From positions 4,650,001 through 4,714,000 of the forward strand of contig CM076960.1 in the NCBI GenBank assembly GCA_039566865.1: a stretch of DNA of 64,000 nt, written 5' to 3'. This stretch comes from Aurelia coerulea. Its lineage: Eukaryota; Cnidaria; Scyphozoa; Semaeostomeae; Ulmaridae. The notes under the pieces are model-generated. The model was not told the origin of the DNA. It was given only the letters and a program-made list of their open reading frames with translations, and did no database searches. The position numbers and the translations under genes are program-made. This document shows, one piece after another, positions 37,901 to 52,900 of this stretch. Positions within the stretch are counted from its first letter, which is position 1. The number at the start of each line of letters is the position of its first letter.

Positions 37901-40900
37901 TGCAGACACAACATGCTGTTTAGTATAAAACTCTGAATTCCTGCATTTTAAGAACACCTTAAGAACACTTTCAGCCTGATTTTGCAGAAAACACTCGATA
38001 AATAAGAACAAGATCAGCCTGAACCTCCAAAACATGTGTCTTTTTATGCGGGTTTTTACAGTATACTACAGCAGAGATTTGTTACACATACCCTTTACAA
38101 TAAAAAATCAAAGGCGTGATTAACTTACCAGGCTGCCTGTGCTGGTAACGCAGAATTTTGACTACCTGCAGATTAAAATCAGGTTTTATAAATTAAACAA
38201 ACCACGTGCAATTTTTCTTGATTTTAGGGACGCAATGTAAAATGATTTTGGACACCAGAATCTTGCAAATCCGTTGAAAATTTACTGAGTTACAAGCTTT
38301 CAAAGATTAAATTTATGGGCAGCTGAGAATTTATGGGACAGCTGAGAAACCAGAGACTCCTGGATGACTTTAAAGGGGCTCCGTCGTCAAACAATAAACA
38401 AATCCGTAAACTCGCAAGTGTAACCAATTATCACTTGTTCATCCATTGTTTTCTGCAGTCTGTTTGGTGGCTTAACTGACCGTTAAAAATCCACTTATAT
38501 CCGAGCAATCGTAGAAGATATGAATGATTGGTTTGTTCCTTAGTGAAGTACAATAATTTATGTCCAAACGGCAACTTTCATTTTGAAAAAATATGAAAAT
38601 CCTGTGTGATATCACCTTTCAAAAAAAACTGCAAAAAGCATCGTTTTGTTTACATTTAGGCGACGGGGCCTTTAATGCAAAAAAGCTCCCACATCGAGGT
38701 AAAAAAGGTTATCCAATGTCATTCATACCACTCGTTAATATTAGCGCGAACCGAATATGACTTCGAAAGTAAATTAATTATTTTAGCCATTGTCGAAATT
38801 TGCTTAAGAATGCATGCATCCAAAAAATATTGATTGAAAACATAATCGACAGAGATTGAATCAATTCCGAACTTTGCTCAACAGAATTCCCCAAAGCATC
38901 CATACGCATGAAAGTTAGGTGATCGAAAATCTTTTCAAATCCCATTTGGTTTGCTCTGAAATAAACGCAACGAGAAACGAAGAAAATAATAACCCAATGC
39001 CACTTTCACAACAAATGCTAGTTACAGCAGGCTTACTCATCATGGAGACCTTTCATAATATCGTTATTGTTTAATATTTAATCAAACGTTGAAAATTGTT
39101 TTTGGGACACCCTGTATAGTATTTTGAAATGATTTTATCGTTGATAACGTAATCTATCCTTCATGTATAAAAACGTTTCCCAAAAACCAGGGCTTAAAAA
39201 AACTTTTCCTTCCTGGTAGCAAGCTAAGCACCTTCGTTTCTTCTGACGAACTTTCTTCCTACCCCTAATTCTATCTAATCCCTTTTTCTTCTTCTTTCTT
39301 TCCATTTCCTTCCTTTCTTTCCTTCCCAACATAGGGCTCGAATCTTTAAAAAGGTCGATGTAAAATTACATCACAATTTTCTTGAATCAAATGGCTTTAA
39401 AGGAACTCATGGTATTTTGCCGCAAATCTGCCGTGGAAATTTGTTTATATCTTGATTAGTTTTAAAATGGCGGCATTTATTAAATTTGAGGCTATGACGT
39501 CATCAAATTTCTAAATCCTAAACCAGAAAAGCTACCGATTTCTGCTTGCCACCATGTTGTAGACCTTCATAAACTATGGTTTTCTTGAAAGTTATGTTAC
39601 TTTTCCTCTATCGCTTTAGGATTTACGATTATTCAAAGTTTTTCAAAATTTTGCATCACTTTTTTCAAAAATAATCAACTTGCAGCCATTTTGAAAATAT
39701 CAAGATATCAAAAACTTTGCACGGCAGATTTACAGCAAAGTACCATAAGTTCCTTTCAAGTCATTCAATTCAAAGAAAAAAGTTATAGAATTTTACACCC
39801 ACTTGTTTAAAGATTTGAAAGATTTGAGCCGTATGCTTTCCTTCCTTCCCTTCCTTCATTGCTTTCTTTCCCTTTCCTTTCCTTTCCTTTCCTTTCCTTC
39901 CGTTTCATTTTCCTTTTTTCCCTTCTTCCTTCCTGGGAAATTTAAGCATTTCGGCTACCTTCCTGGTAGGGGCGCTACGTTTTTTGAGCCCTGCCAAAAA
40001 CTTCTTGTCAGGTTTTTAAATGTAAAATGCTCTCGATGCGACTGCTATACTGGTAAAGCCGGAATCATCACAGGAAAGCATTTGTTGCTCTTCAAATGAC
40101 GTCCAGGAAACAAAAGAAACATATCGTAAAAGAAACGTCTTGTAGAGCAAAGGAATTGCTTAATTATAAAGATAGTATGTTGAATTTCGAATTAACTGCA
40201 AAATATATAGTATACCTTCAGTGATTTCTTGGCCCCAGTCTTCCTTCGGCTGACTTTGTGGTTCCTGACATGAGACAAAGTATAGCATTAGAAGATTACC
40301 CTTGAAGCACAGTCACAGTCAAATTGTGTTTGGACGTCTGAACTGCAATTGACGAAAACTCTCCACTTCATACGAAACAAGGTCTTTGCTTGCCAAATTC
40401 GCAGTGTCACCTATTTGACACACTAGACACGTAGTTGCTAAGACACGCTCTGGAATGACTCTGACCCCAAGGTAGTGATACATTCAGTTCTAATTGGCAG
40501 GGGGTAAAACAATGATACACAGTGTCATTTGGCTTCTGCACATAGGTAGGTGAACAATAAGTGACTAAAAAGAGCCCCCCCCCCCCCGTGCAAGTAGCAG
40601 CTTTATTTCGTAAACGGAGCGGAGGTTACATCAATGATCTAACGTGAATTTATAGCTTCTACACATTCAAGAATGCTTCTAAATGAGCGATTCTAAGTTA
40701 TAACTGCTTGACATTCAAAAAAGGTAGCTGGGCAAATTAAATGTTTGTTAAGCTTTAAATAACAATTCATAAGCATAGAATAATATTTTCTCTCATTGGC
40801 ACTAACTTTCCTTTTAAATCTAAAACTGTTTACAGGCTCTTAAAAGGGTTGCACAATAGCACAGTCATCACAGCCGTCATAGCTAGTATGAATATAAACG

Positions 40901-43900
40901 TCTTTCAGTCGGTCATCTTGACCTGCCTGGTGTGCAAAAAACTAAAGGCTGTTTCAAATTAGACGTCAATGTATTAGTAATGAGTAATGTTGTGTTCTTG
41001 CAAATATCACGTGACATCCAATTTGAGATGGGCTTTAGACGCGTTTAAAAATGCATATTTCCTGGTTTCCATATAGCCGTAAGGTGCCGTAAGGTTGCCG
41101 CAGCCATTGCCGGAACCATTGCCACCGGCATGCCGCAACCATTTCAACTTAAATGGAAACCACTTCTCCCGGTACCGCCGGCAGCCGCAACCATGATGGC
41201 TGCGGTACCGTAACGACTTGGAAAAAGTTAAATCATTTCAACTTTTCTCGATCCTTACGGCATCGTACCGGTAATGGTTGCGGCACTAGATTCAGACGTT
41301 TCCATATAAATCGTTCGACTGCGGTACCGGGGGCATGGCAGATGGAAGATGGAAGATGGCAAAAGACTGCCGCCGGCAACCTTACGGCACCTTACGGCTA
41401 TATGGAAACCAGGCTTATTGCACAGAACACTCGAGGGATTTAACTGAATACACATACCATAAAAGCTCTATTAAGCCCCCCTTTCTATTAAGCCCCTCCA
41501 CTTATATCAAATTCCAAAGGTTACCAAAGATTCTCCATTTGTTGAGCTTAATAAGTGTGCATGTTAATTTTGATGTGTTTTGAGATAAGATTTTGTCGAA
41601 TTCACGTATTTAAACCGCAAAATGTAGTGCAAAAAGGACTAAAAAGTGTCCAAAATTAAACACGCCCCCGGGGTTTAAAAGAGCTTTTACAGTATCTCTT
41701 TCCAAGAAACCCTTTATAAGAAATTAAACTCTCAGATCACTACAAAACTTAAAGGCAAACTTCAGTACTGGGATAAAAACAGTTTAGAAACTTTGCTCGG
41801 TATTTTCCCAATTCACACTTGCAAGTTAAACCAGCTTAAACTAAACCAGGCAAGCTTAATTCAATTCATATCAAAGTGCTTATATTTCATTTCATTTTAT
41901 TTATTTTTTATCTCTAAACTAAGCAAGGTTAACAAATGTTATGGGGTTCTGATTGGTCAATCCAACAACTGGAATTAGTTTGATTGGTTGAAATCTAGCT
42001 TTTTTTATAATCAGCATAAAAATTTACAAAAACGGGATTACTTATAACAACACTTACGAACTACTTTACCACACTACCAGGACGAGATACCATGGGGAGC
42101 AAAATACCATGACTACCCCATGGCTTTGACATAAAGACGAGCAACTAAATTAAACCTACATACAATTAAATGCAATTACTACTATAATTACGCGCAAACA
42201 ACAAGGGCAGATTTTGTAATACAATAGCACGAGTTGCTTTTGTTGACACCTCAATTCAAAGCGATTAGCGATCACAGACAAAGGAAATTCTATCAACCAG
42301 TAATTCAAAACAAACAAAGCCGCAAAATTTTCTCTGAAACCCAGGTAGCTAGCTCGCTCGCTGTGCATTCCAGAAATTATCTTTAAGGGCAAACATGAGC
42401 ATAGATCGAAAGAAGAAGGATATATCTACACATCTGCCGCGGGCATTTTATTTCTTTCGTCCAGAAGCTGAGCAGTAAATGTTTTGATAACACCCAAAAA
42501 AATAAGAGAATTGAATCGCCTCCTAAACGGCTTTTGAACCAAACAAATAAAATGCCCGCGGCAGATGTGTAGATGCATCCTTCTTCTTTCGATCTACGCT
42601 CATGTTTGCCCTTAAAAACAGTTTCTGGAATGCACAACGAGCGAGCTAGCTACCTGGGTTTCAAAGAATTTTTTGTGGCTTTGTTTGTTTTGAATTGCTG
42701 GTTGAGAGAATTTCCTTTGTCTGCAATCGCTAATCGCTTTGAATTGAGGTGTCAACAAAAGCAACTCATGCTATTGTATTACGAAATCTGCCCTTGTTCG
42801 CGCAAACAACTCTAACTTGGTTTAGATGAAGCTGTATTAGCTATCAGTATGAATGGTGTACATGATTCATGCAAATTGGTGAAACACCCATGATCAAACA
42901 TTTGGTAAATATCAATACATTCCACTGACTCAGTAGTTCATAGTATATTCATTCAGTAATATATTGTAGTGTATTGTAGTAGCATATTGTAGTAGTTGAC
43001 TCAGTAGTGTATTCATCACTCACCTGTTCAATATCTTGGCTTTTTCTACAAGAAAGTTTAATATCGAATGAGAATTGCAAGAAGATTTACCGTAAAAGCT
43101 CTATTAAGCCCCGGGGGGGCTTATTTAATTTTCGAGGCTCTAGAGGGGGGCTTAATAGAGAGGGGGGCTTAATAGGGAGGGGGGGCTTATTTAAAAAATC
43201 AAGTTGTTCCCCGGACTTACACTGCGCTGTGTCCCTCTCGAGGGATGCTAGAGACGTTGAAGAAAGAACTGGACAAAAAAGTTTTGACTCTCAAGCACAT
43301 GAAATTAGAAATTGGAAATATTACGATGAAATACATCATGAGCACTCATTAAATCATTGCACTTTACTCTAAAATCTTTCTTGTATGAAAATGGGGGGGG
43401 GGCTTAATAGAGAGGGGGGGCTTATTTAATTTTCGAGGCTCTAGAGGGGGGCTTAATAGAGAGGGGGGCTTAATAGAGAGGGGGGGCTTAATAGAGCTAT
43501 TACGGTAACATAATAACTCGACAAGATGCACGGTGTTAAAAAGTAAAGGAAACAACTTCGATAGCGATGAAATTGGTGTTTAAAGGGAATGTAAGCATAT
43601 AAAAGTGGCTCAAGCCACTTGCGATCAAAATCTAGCCTATCAGATATCAGTATTTCCTGTTGACGTAGATCAGTTACCCAAATATGGTGCGGCACGTGTG
43701 ATAGCCTACTGTCTTCGCGTTGCTATTTTTATCAAAGGCTTATATATGCTTAGATTCCCTTTAACTCATTTACCCCAAAAACATCAAGTTTGAAAAATTC
43801 TGACGCCAAACTGTTTTTTGTATTAACCCTCGAAAAATCTTAAATTAAATGTTGGTAAGATTTGGTCTGTAAGCCACTTGCATTATCAGCAGTTGCTTGT

Positions 43901-46900
43901 AGAGCTATCAAGCTATATATTCATCTATACATCACCAAATGTAAAAGTTGGCTTGGATTAGCTAGTGTAGTAACTACTTTTAATCTTTATTGTACATAGC
44001 TATGTAGCGCCAACTTTAAATAAATCGATTATTATACAGTTGCTCTCATACAATAACCAGATCTTGTAGTACAGGGTGTCCCAAAAAAATTGTGCCCCGT
44101 TTGTCTGAAGATTGCGACAAAACGGCAAAAGATTCTCTCAAAACTTTTGCACGATGCTGCTCTTCAGATATTCAATTAAAGTTTGCAACCATCCCCGTAA
44201 AAATCTGGTGAGAAATGATGGAGCTATGACCTTCAGGAGACCAAATTTGCCCGATCACTGAAACCAGCGGTCGGCCATTTTGTCTTACTATTTTGAAGCG
44301 ATACATAGCTTCATGGATTGAAAATTAAACAGCAGCCTTTAATTTCATAGCTTTCGTGAAAATTCCGATAATCCTCGGAGAGAGTTCCACTATTTCTGAC
44401 CTCACAAAAAATATTTCTTACTTCACGTGAAGATACTTGTCACTGCAAAATAGTAAGACAAAATGGCCGACCGCTGGTTTTAGTCATCAGGCAAATTTGA
44501 TCTTCTGAAGGTCATAGCTCCATCATTTCTCAACGGATTTTTACGGGGATGGTTGCAAACTTTAATTGAACATCTGAAGAGCAGCATCATGCAAAAGCTT
44601 GGCGAGAATCTTTTGCAATTTTGTCGCAATCTTTAGGCAAACGGGGCACAATTTTTTTGGGACACCCTGTAGTAAAAGCCGAACAATGTCAGGGAAGGCA
44701 GAAGCATGTTTGTCCTCAACAGTTCCAAGCAAATGTGCCTTGTAAAGTTTATCAATTTCAAATCAAGTACTCCCAAGAGACCATCATATTACACTATTGG
44801 TAACCAAGAGAGGTTTTCACTTTAATTTTCAATCAAAACTGTAATTCCATAATGATTAAAAGAAGCTAAAGTAATGTTTCTTCAATCAAACTGACCTTCG
44901 CTGTTGCTGTGTTTTTTGGAAGTTCTCTAATAGATCTCTTTCATAAGCCAGATGCTTTCTGCAAAAAGAAAACATTCGAATAAGCATAGACCAAAACAGA
45001 ATAGGTTCAAAATCTTTAAAAAGGCTGGTGTAAAATTGAGTGACCTATTTCTTTGAACTGAATGATTTCAAAGAAACTTTAGCTATTTCGCTATAATTTT
45101 ACCATTGGACTTTTCTGAAATCTTCAATATGTTCAGAATTATAGTGTTTTTCTTCTTTTTCAAGAATGCAAGAAAAATTTTCAAAAAAACTTAAAACCAT
45201 CGTAATTTCTAAACTATTTGACGTAACATGAAATGATTTTGAAGAAAACCATAATTTATGAATGCCTACAATATGGTATCAGGCAAAAGTCTGTCACTCG
45301 TTTGGTTTATGATTTAGGAATTTGATGACGTCACATGCTCAAATGAGTTGAAATGTAAGATTCGCTGCAATTTCCAAAAATAATCAAAATTTCTGAAAAA
45401 TCCAACGATAGAATTATTGATAAGTATCTAAAGTTTCTTTCAAGCCATTCAATCAGGAGAAATAGGTCATTGAATTCTACACCCACCTTTTTACGCCCAA
45501 ATTTGGAACCTATGCTGACCAACACGAAACATTTAGCAACACAGCATCCGCTTCTTTGGGTGAAATACCCGGCACAAAGCGACAAGCAGTCGCGCAAAAA
45601 AAATAGCTGCGGCCTTTAAAGCCAAAGTATGCCATGGAAAGCAAAGCAAAGCAAAGCACGGAATTTAATTGGAATTTACTTCAAACAGTTGAGAAATAAA
45701 AAAACAATCTCGGTAAATTTTTTGAAAATTTTGATTATAGGAAGAGAGGAAACTGAGACAAAACTGAAGTTGGACAAAGTTTCAGAGGAGTGCATAACTG
45801 GCAAGGTACCTCTCTCTCAGCAAAAAGAAAACATTTTCTTACCCTTGCTGCATATCATCTTTTGTGAAGCATGCATTGTTATCTCCCATTTCATGTAAAT
45901 ACATGCAATCCTACCACAAAATAAGATTAATCAAAGTTGAATCCCATGCAAAAAAAATTCTGATGGGAACTAGAGAAAATTTCGTTAAATCGGGAGAAAA
46001 TTTTAAACAAGTCTTGTCTACAAAAGCCATCTGAAATGCGACGCCATCTGCCGTTCTAGCAGTTCTCCAAGCCATGGGTGGCGCCAGAAATTTTCCGACA
46101 GGGGGGCTGGAACGTCGGACAGGGGGGCTAAAAAATGCAGTTTTCGTTCGTCATTTTGCCAAATTTCCTCCGACAATAACCCCAAATTTGCTTCGACGGG
46201 GGGCTAGATGTTTCCGACAGGGGGCTGTAGCCCCCTCTAGCCCCCCTCCCCTGGCGCCATCCCTGTTCCAACCACTCCCTTTGCCGTACTTCATTCATCT
46301 ATCATGTCTAGAGATTCTTGCAGTTCCTTCGATCCGTGAATGCTCCTCTCATGGAAAAACGATCGTTCCAAATTTCAGTATGAATGTTTTCTTACGCATT
46401 GAGAGTCAGTGTGCTGCTCCGCTGCTGTTAGTTCTGGCAAATATTAATAACATGCCTCTTTCAAAATTTACGTATCAAATTACGCATTTGATTGTAATTT
46501 AAGTTCCATTCACCAGTTTAATTTTAATTAGTTTTCATCATATGCATTTTTATTAGATTCTAGCATTTGAAACTAATTTCTATTAGATAAGTGTTTCGAA
46601 TTTTGTAACTTCTAACTAGGCCCCCTGTACAGTAGTTTGATGGAGACTACCATGTACAAATAATTAAAAATGAACGAATGAATGAATTCATTAATCAATG
46701 TACGTCATGCCTTCACCATGCAGTCATTGCAATCAAGTTTCTTTGATGGCTGTAAGGACAGCCACGATTTTGACCATGGTACTATTTCATGACAAAAATA
46801 TGCATAAAGTCAATTACAGGATAAAAATAATAAATCTTTTTAATAGAAAATGCCCAGGGGGGGGGTACTCAGGTATATTTAGGATAGGGGTGCTCAGGTA

Positions 46901-49900
46901 GGGGTGCAACGCATCAACCCAAAAAAGTAATTTCTAGCATAAAAATAGACCCAAAAAAATAATTTTTCCTACTTACACATACCCAAAAGTTATGAAATCA
47001 GTATCTTAAATCTGTAGAAAAGTGCCCTAGCTGATTAGATTTCTCATAGCGCGTTTGGATATTCAAGTTTTTTTATTTTATTATGTTACTTGATTCTAAT
47101 TTTGTTCGTAAAATATATGTTCCTCAAGTTTTTTACTTTTTCTCATATTTGAGACCCAAAAAAGTAAGCCAGAATTTCAGGAACCCAAAAAATAACTGTA
47201 CAAATGATTGACCCAAAAAAATAATCCTTGCCCAAATTTTAGACCCAAAAAAGTAACCTGAGCACCCCTATCCTGAAGTACAAGAGTACCCCACTGGGAT
47301 AAAATGGCACTTAATATTGTTGATTCTCTTGAACCAAAGTAAATACCAGAAGTCAAAGTCAACAAAGCTAACACCATTCAACATGCATAAAAATGCATCA
47401 CAACAGAATGAACAACCTACCGGATTTTTACACTGCATGTTTCTCAGAAAATGTGTGCAATATTTCGTTGTTCCCAATGAGACCCTGCGAGGGGAAAGAC
47501 AGCTTTAGTTTTATGAAAATAAATACAATCGTACATAAATGGTAATTTTGTGATATAATGTAATATAAAATGGTATTAATGTTCATTCACTCATTCATTT
47601 TACATTCTTTAAACACGGTAACCACGTCGACAAAGGTCGCTTTTCAGAGTGCCGTGAATTTTATACTTGGGACTGAACGAAATCCTTTTCCTTCCGGCGC
47701 TACCTTTGGGTAACACATCACAGCAACAAGAACACAAAATTAGAACAATCTACGATACCGTAAAAGCTCTAGCAAGCCCCCCCCCCCCACTTATATCAAA
47801 TTCCAGAGGTTACCAAAGATTCTGCATTATTGAGCCAAATAAGTTTGCATTCTAATTTTGATGTGTTTTGAGATAAAACTTTATTGAATGCATGTATTTA
47901 ACTCGTAACATTGTATGTTTAAACCGCAAAATGTGGTTGAATCGATCGAATATATCTATTTTTTCGATCACTCAAAAGGTATAAATTTCAAAGATCCAGT
48001 GTACTAACTAAAGTGTCACTGGATCTGTGGATCTTTGAGTTCATTGGATCTTATAATATTCTTACCTCAGAGTTCTTCCATCTTGCTGTATATTATTTAC
48101 AGCATTTATTGCTCTCAGATTTTCCTACAAACAGAAGACAAGTTTAATGCCTGAAAAAGAGCAACTTCACGTTTAAAGTAATAACCTTACATGAATAACT
48201 AATAATAATAACCTTATATGAACTTACAATTTACCATAAATAGAGTTGATATTTCAGATTGATTAGTAGCTCTGAAGATGCCCTTAGTGGGTGAAACTAG
48301 TCAGCAAGGGGAAAAAATTGATGCCTGATTTAATTAGGCCCTCTTTAACTGTACACGGAGGATATGCTTTCTTTGGAGACCGGGCGAGTTGGACAAATGT
48401 ATCCACAGTTTGAAAGACCGTACAGAATACCTATGCAATCAATTTGTAACATTTCAGTTTCAATGCATTATTTCCTTCTGAAATTAAGAATAATCCGAAA
48501 GTCCTATTTCTTTATATGCCCAAAAGTAACTAAAGATGGGTTGTTCACAATCATGTAGACGTTTTAATGCCCGGCATAGACCTGTTAGCTATTCTAAACA
48601 GAGCCTCAATCGAGCGACATTTTCAAATATATTTATACGAAAAGGTTCGATCAAGTTCGATTGAATGGCGTTATAGCTTCTATCACTTAAGCAAGGGAGC
48701 TTCTATCAGTTAAGCATGGGAGTTGTAATTTTTCAAATCATTGTCATAGTTTTTTATATTACGATGTTTCAATGACATTTTGCTAACGCACCCAGCAGGG
48801 GTGGAAAATAGTTTAATTTCGGAGACCAAAACAAGTCTTGAAAAACTTTCTGGGAGATTCGCTCAAACAAAGTATCCACTTTTTGACAGGTCACGATGTG
48901 TAATGAATTGGGTACAATTTGAAGACTGATTATCAATCTTTAATCACAATCGTAAATGATACTTGTTGGGCAAATTTCTTTATTTTTTTCTAGCTGACTA
49001 CTTCCAAACATGTACACAGCATTTTCCATTTTTCGTATGAAATTCCTTGGTCTGGTAGCATCCTAAATCTATACAATAACGGCTATCAATAAAGAGAAAC
49101 TGTATGATTTCGACGTAAAATTAACTTTCCATTTTCGCTTTTCTGCCTTTATTCCTTTTCCTTTCTTCTTTTCACTCTTTCTGGAGACCTGACAAAAATT
49201 TCTGGGACCATTGGTGCTGTGGTTTGCTATTTTTTCCATCCGGCACATCAGTGTCACAAATAGTTGAACTGACACTTGAGGCATTTCTATTGCCGTTGCC
49301 AGAAACTCTGGCAGTAAAAGCGAACGTAAATACTGACAGTTCGAGCAAAATAGATTCATTTATAACTTATAACGAAAACAATTAATTAGATTACCTCTTC
49401 CTTGCTGTACGTGACATATGCACTTGCACTTGGACCCTGTGACGAAAAATATATTTTCAAAAAGTTTTGCAACAAAAGGCCGATGGAAGGAATATGGATA
49501 AGTTTAATGGCTGGTTTTCTATTTCTGCTTAGCATCCAAAGGTAGTTTTCAGGACATCGAGAAGCTATTTATCGAACAATGTCCTGGTCCTTTCTCTCGA
49601 TGTAACCACACCTTGTGATTTCTGTGGCCTAGAATTGCACAAAGTTGGTGATTCTCTTCACTCTACGCAACAGGTTTGACAGGGCGGGAACTCAAACCAC
49701 CAAACTTCAGATAAGTGTCAAGCCTGCAACCATACAGCCATCCCTATCAAGCATAGGTTTCAAATCTTTAAATCAGCGTAAAAAGGTGGGTGTAAAATTC
49801 TATGACCTATTTCTTGAAAGAAACTTTAGCTACTTACTTATAATTCTACAGTTGGACTTTTTAGAAATTTTGAATATTTTTAAAATTACAGCGTGTTTTA

Positions 49901-52900
49901 TATTCCAACTGATTTGAGGATAGGACATTATCAAATTTCTAAATCATATACCAGAAGAATGATAGACTTTGGCTTGATACCATATTGTAGAAATTCGTAA
50001 ACTATGGTTTTCTTGGAAATTATTTCATGTTGCCTAAAAAAGTGTAGAAATTACGATGGTTGGAAGTTTTTTCGGAAAGTTTTTGAATTCTTGAAAAAGA
50101 AGAAAAACACTCAAATTCCGAACATATTGAAGATTTCGGGAAAGTCCAACGGCAGAATCACAGCAATATCGCAAAAGTTTCTTTGGAGCCATTCAGTTCA
50201 AATAAATAGGTCATTGAATTTTACACCAACCTTTGTAAAGATTTGGAACCTATGCTTCCCTATCATTGAAAATTACCAAAATACAACTGAATTTCATTTC
50301 TACTTTGTCAGAAAGATGTAACTGTTCTTGGCATACCGGGTACATTGATCTAAAACGTAGAGACATTTCTTAGTCATATGCTTCAATAGGATACATACCT
50401 GAGGACCAGCATAATTAGTACTGGGATTTACTATGACTTTTAATATCTTTCCATATTTTCCAAAATATTCTGGTTTCCTCAACAGCTACAATGTAGGACA
50501 GAAAAGTAATATGTTGAATCGTAACATTCAATAATAATGAGATCAGAATTCTAAATTGGCTATGAGAATCAGTTTAAGCAGAAAGAATTATATCATATTA
50601 AATTTATATTATATTATATTATGTTATATTATCATAGAATTATATTATATTATATTAATTTATATTATGAACTGAAGAAGATTTTTATCAAAACGTTTTA
50701 AAATAAACAGTGGTGTTTTTATATTTTAAAATTTATATTATATCATTTACATTATATCTAATCATATTAAATTTGACTGTTTTTTCTCGCCAATATGAAC
50801 TCATCACAAGGTTAGTGAATTTGGCCTTAGAGACGAAGAAAGCTTTATGTTTCTAGACACCAGAGAGATTCATCAATTTACAGTTATTAAAGGGAATGTA
50901 AGCATATATAAGTGGCTCAAGCCACTTGCGATCAAATTCTAGCCAATCAGATATCACTATTTCCTGTTGACAAAGCGGCGTATGTCACAGCCTATTGTCT
51001 TTGCACGGCTATTTTTATCAAAGGCTTATACATGCTTAGATTCCCTTTAAGTTTCGTCTTACTGTGAAATCTGCTTACTTCAATTTTTGCGTGAAAGTGA
51101 AAATCTGACAAACATTTAAAAGAATAAGGCATTGAAAATACGACAGTCTTACAAGACTACATATCAACTTTTATACCTAATTACGACAAAACAATACGTT
51201 TAAACTAATACCTAATAGCCTTACATGAACTTAAAGTTTACCATAAATAGAGTTGATACTTAAGATTGAAGATTGGTCAGTTTCTCTGAAGATGCCCTAA
51301 TGGGTGAAACTAATCAGCACTGGAAGAAATTGATGCCTGATTTAGTTAGGCCCTCTTCAACTGCTCGCTATATATTCTTACATGCCGTTGTCCAGTGGTT
51401 AAGACACTTAGCTCGAATCCCAGCGAGAAAGCTCGAATCCCAGCGAGAAAGCTCGAATCCAGGCGGTGGTAAGTTTAAATTTATCTCGATTCATCTGATA
51501 ATTTCAATGTTTCTGTTTGCACCGAAAAAGAAAACATCCTGGTTGTTCGCTAGCTGTTGAATCTTTGGTCTTACATGCCTATTTATTTTCTTATCTGTTA
51601 CCTTTAAGTTGCAAGCAGCATAACCTACCTCTCCATCTGCCAATCTCTGTGACAAGCCAACAACAAATAATAAATTCTTTTGTATTACCCTGAAATGGGA
51701 ATGATACTGATTCAAATTTGGCACCGGTTGTTAATGGAAGGGCAAAAGTTTAAGCAGACAAATATCTTCTGAAAAACTGGATCTAGATGTGGAATTTTTC
51801 ATATTTCCGTCCAAGTTAAACATGATTTGTTAATATCTAGACCTATTGACAAAGAAACATCTCAATACCTAAATGGGTAACCATAATCATAATCTTATTT
51901 ACAGTTGGTTTATTTGTAGTTAACAACAACTAATGAACACCAACTATCTATAATATATAATATACAATATAACAAAAAAGATAAAAACCCTCAACTACGT
52001 AGCCTAAATTAATTGCAAATGTAGCACGTACAGTTGTTGCCATCCCAGTAATGTATTTCTTTTTTTAATTTCATGAGAGAAGTTGTCAATTTCAGGTCAT
52101 CACGAAGAGTATTCCACAATAGATTCCCTCTAAAGGATAAGGAATTTATTCCGTAGCGCGGAGAACTCACCGATGGGGCTTGCATAGTTCCTTAATCCGA
52201 AGGTTGTATTGAATATCTTTCTTAACAAAGAAATTCCATATGTACTCTAGATTGAGATGGTTCATTGATTTGTAGATCTCAACCATGAGATTTTGTAGGT
52301 TCTTTTTATGTGTTGTCTTAGTTTCACCCATATCTAAGTTCCTCAAGTGTGAGCCTTCTAGCATGCTGCCAATATAAATCTATTTTCAAATACCTTTTGA
52401 TTCCAGGAGGCTGATCATGGTCTAACATGTGAGTTTTTGCCACCCCCCCCCCCCCTCCCCTCAGTACTTGAGAATGCAGATTTTTAAAAAATGTATTGAG
52501 ATGACAGATTTTCAAATTATAATTGGTAGCAAGAGATGATGTCTTGTTAGATGTTTATCAAATTCATATTTTTTCTAATTCTAGACACAAAAACATTTAC
52601 CTCACATTTGAAAGATGTTTTCTACTTTCTGATATTTTCTGTTTCCGCTGAGCTTCTCTTTGTTTCCTTTCTTTTTTGATCCTTTGAATCCTACAAAAAT
52701 CACAACCAGTTAAGCAATAGGATCCTTGGAATAAAGATGCAGACATCTGTATATTTGGTGGAATTTGTAACATTAATTTTGGTAATTCGATGACAAGTGT
52801 GGCGAGACCGAGCTTTGAACTCATGACCTTCTGCTTTCTTGGCAGTTGCTGAGATAGCTCAGTTGGTAGAGCAACTGCCTAGAAAGCAGGCGGTCTCACC

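Noticed and set aside
40816..43045. Joining CNOT4 exon 12 directly to exon 14
   Set aside because: It puts exon 14 in the wrong frame (KVSRRK...). The 22-nt exon at 43024 restores EPQSQPKEDW.
46074..46502. 142-residue ORF with an MGGARNFPTGGLERRTGG start
   Set aside because: Its first part is the repeated 'ccgacaggggggct' of a G-rich MITE; no splice or homology support.
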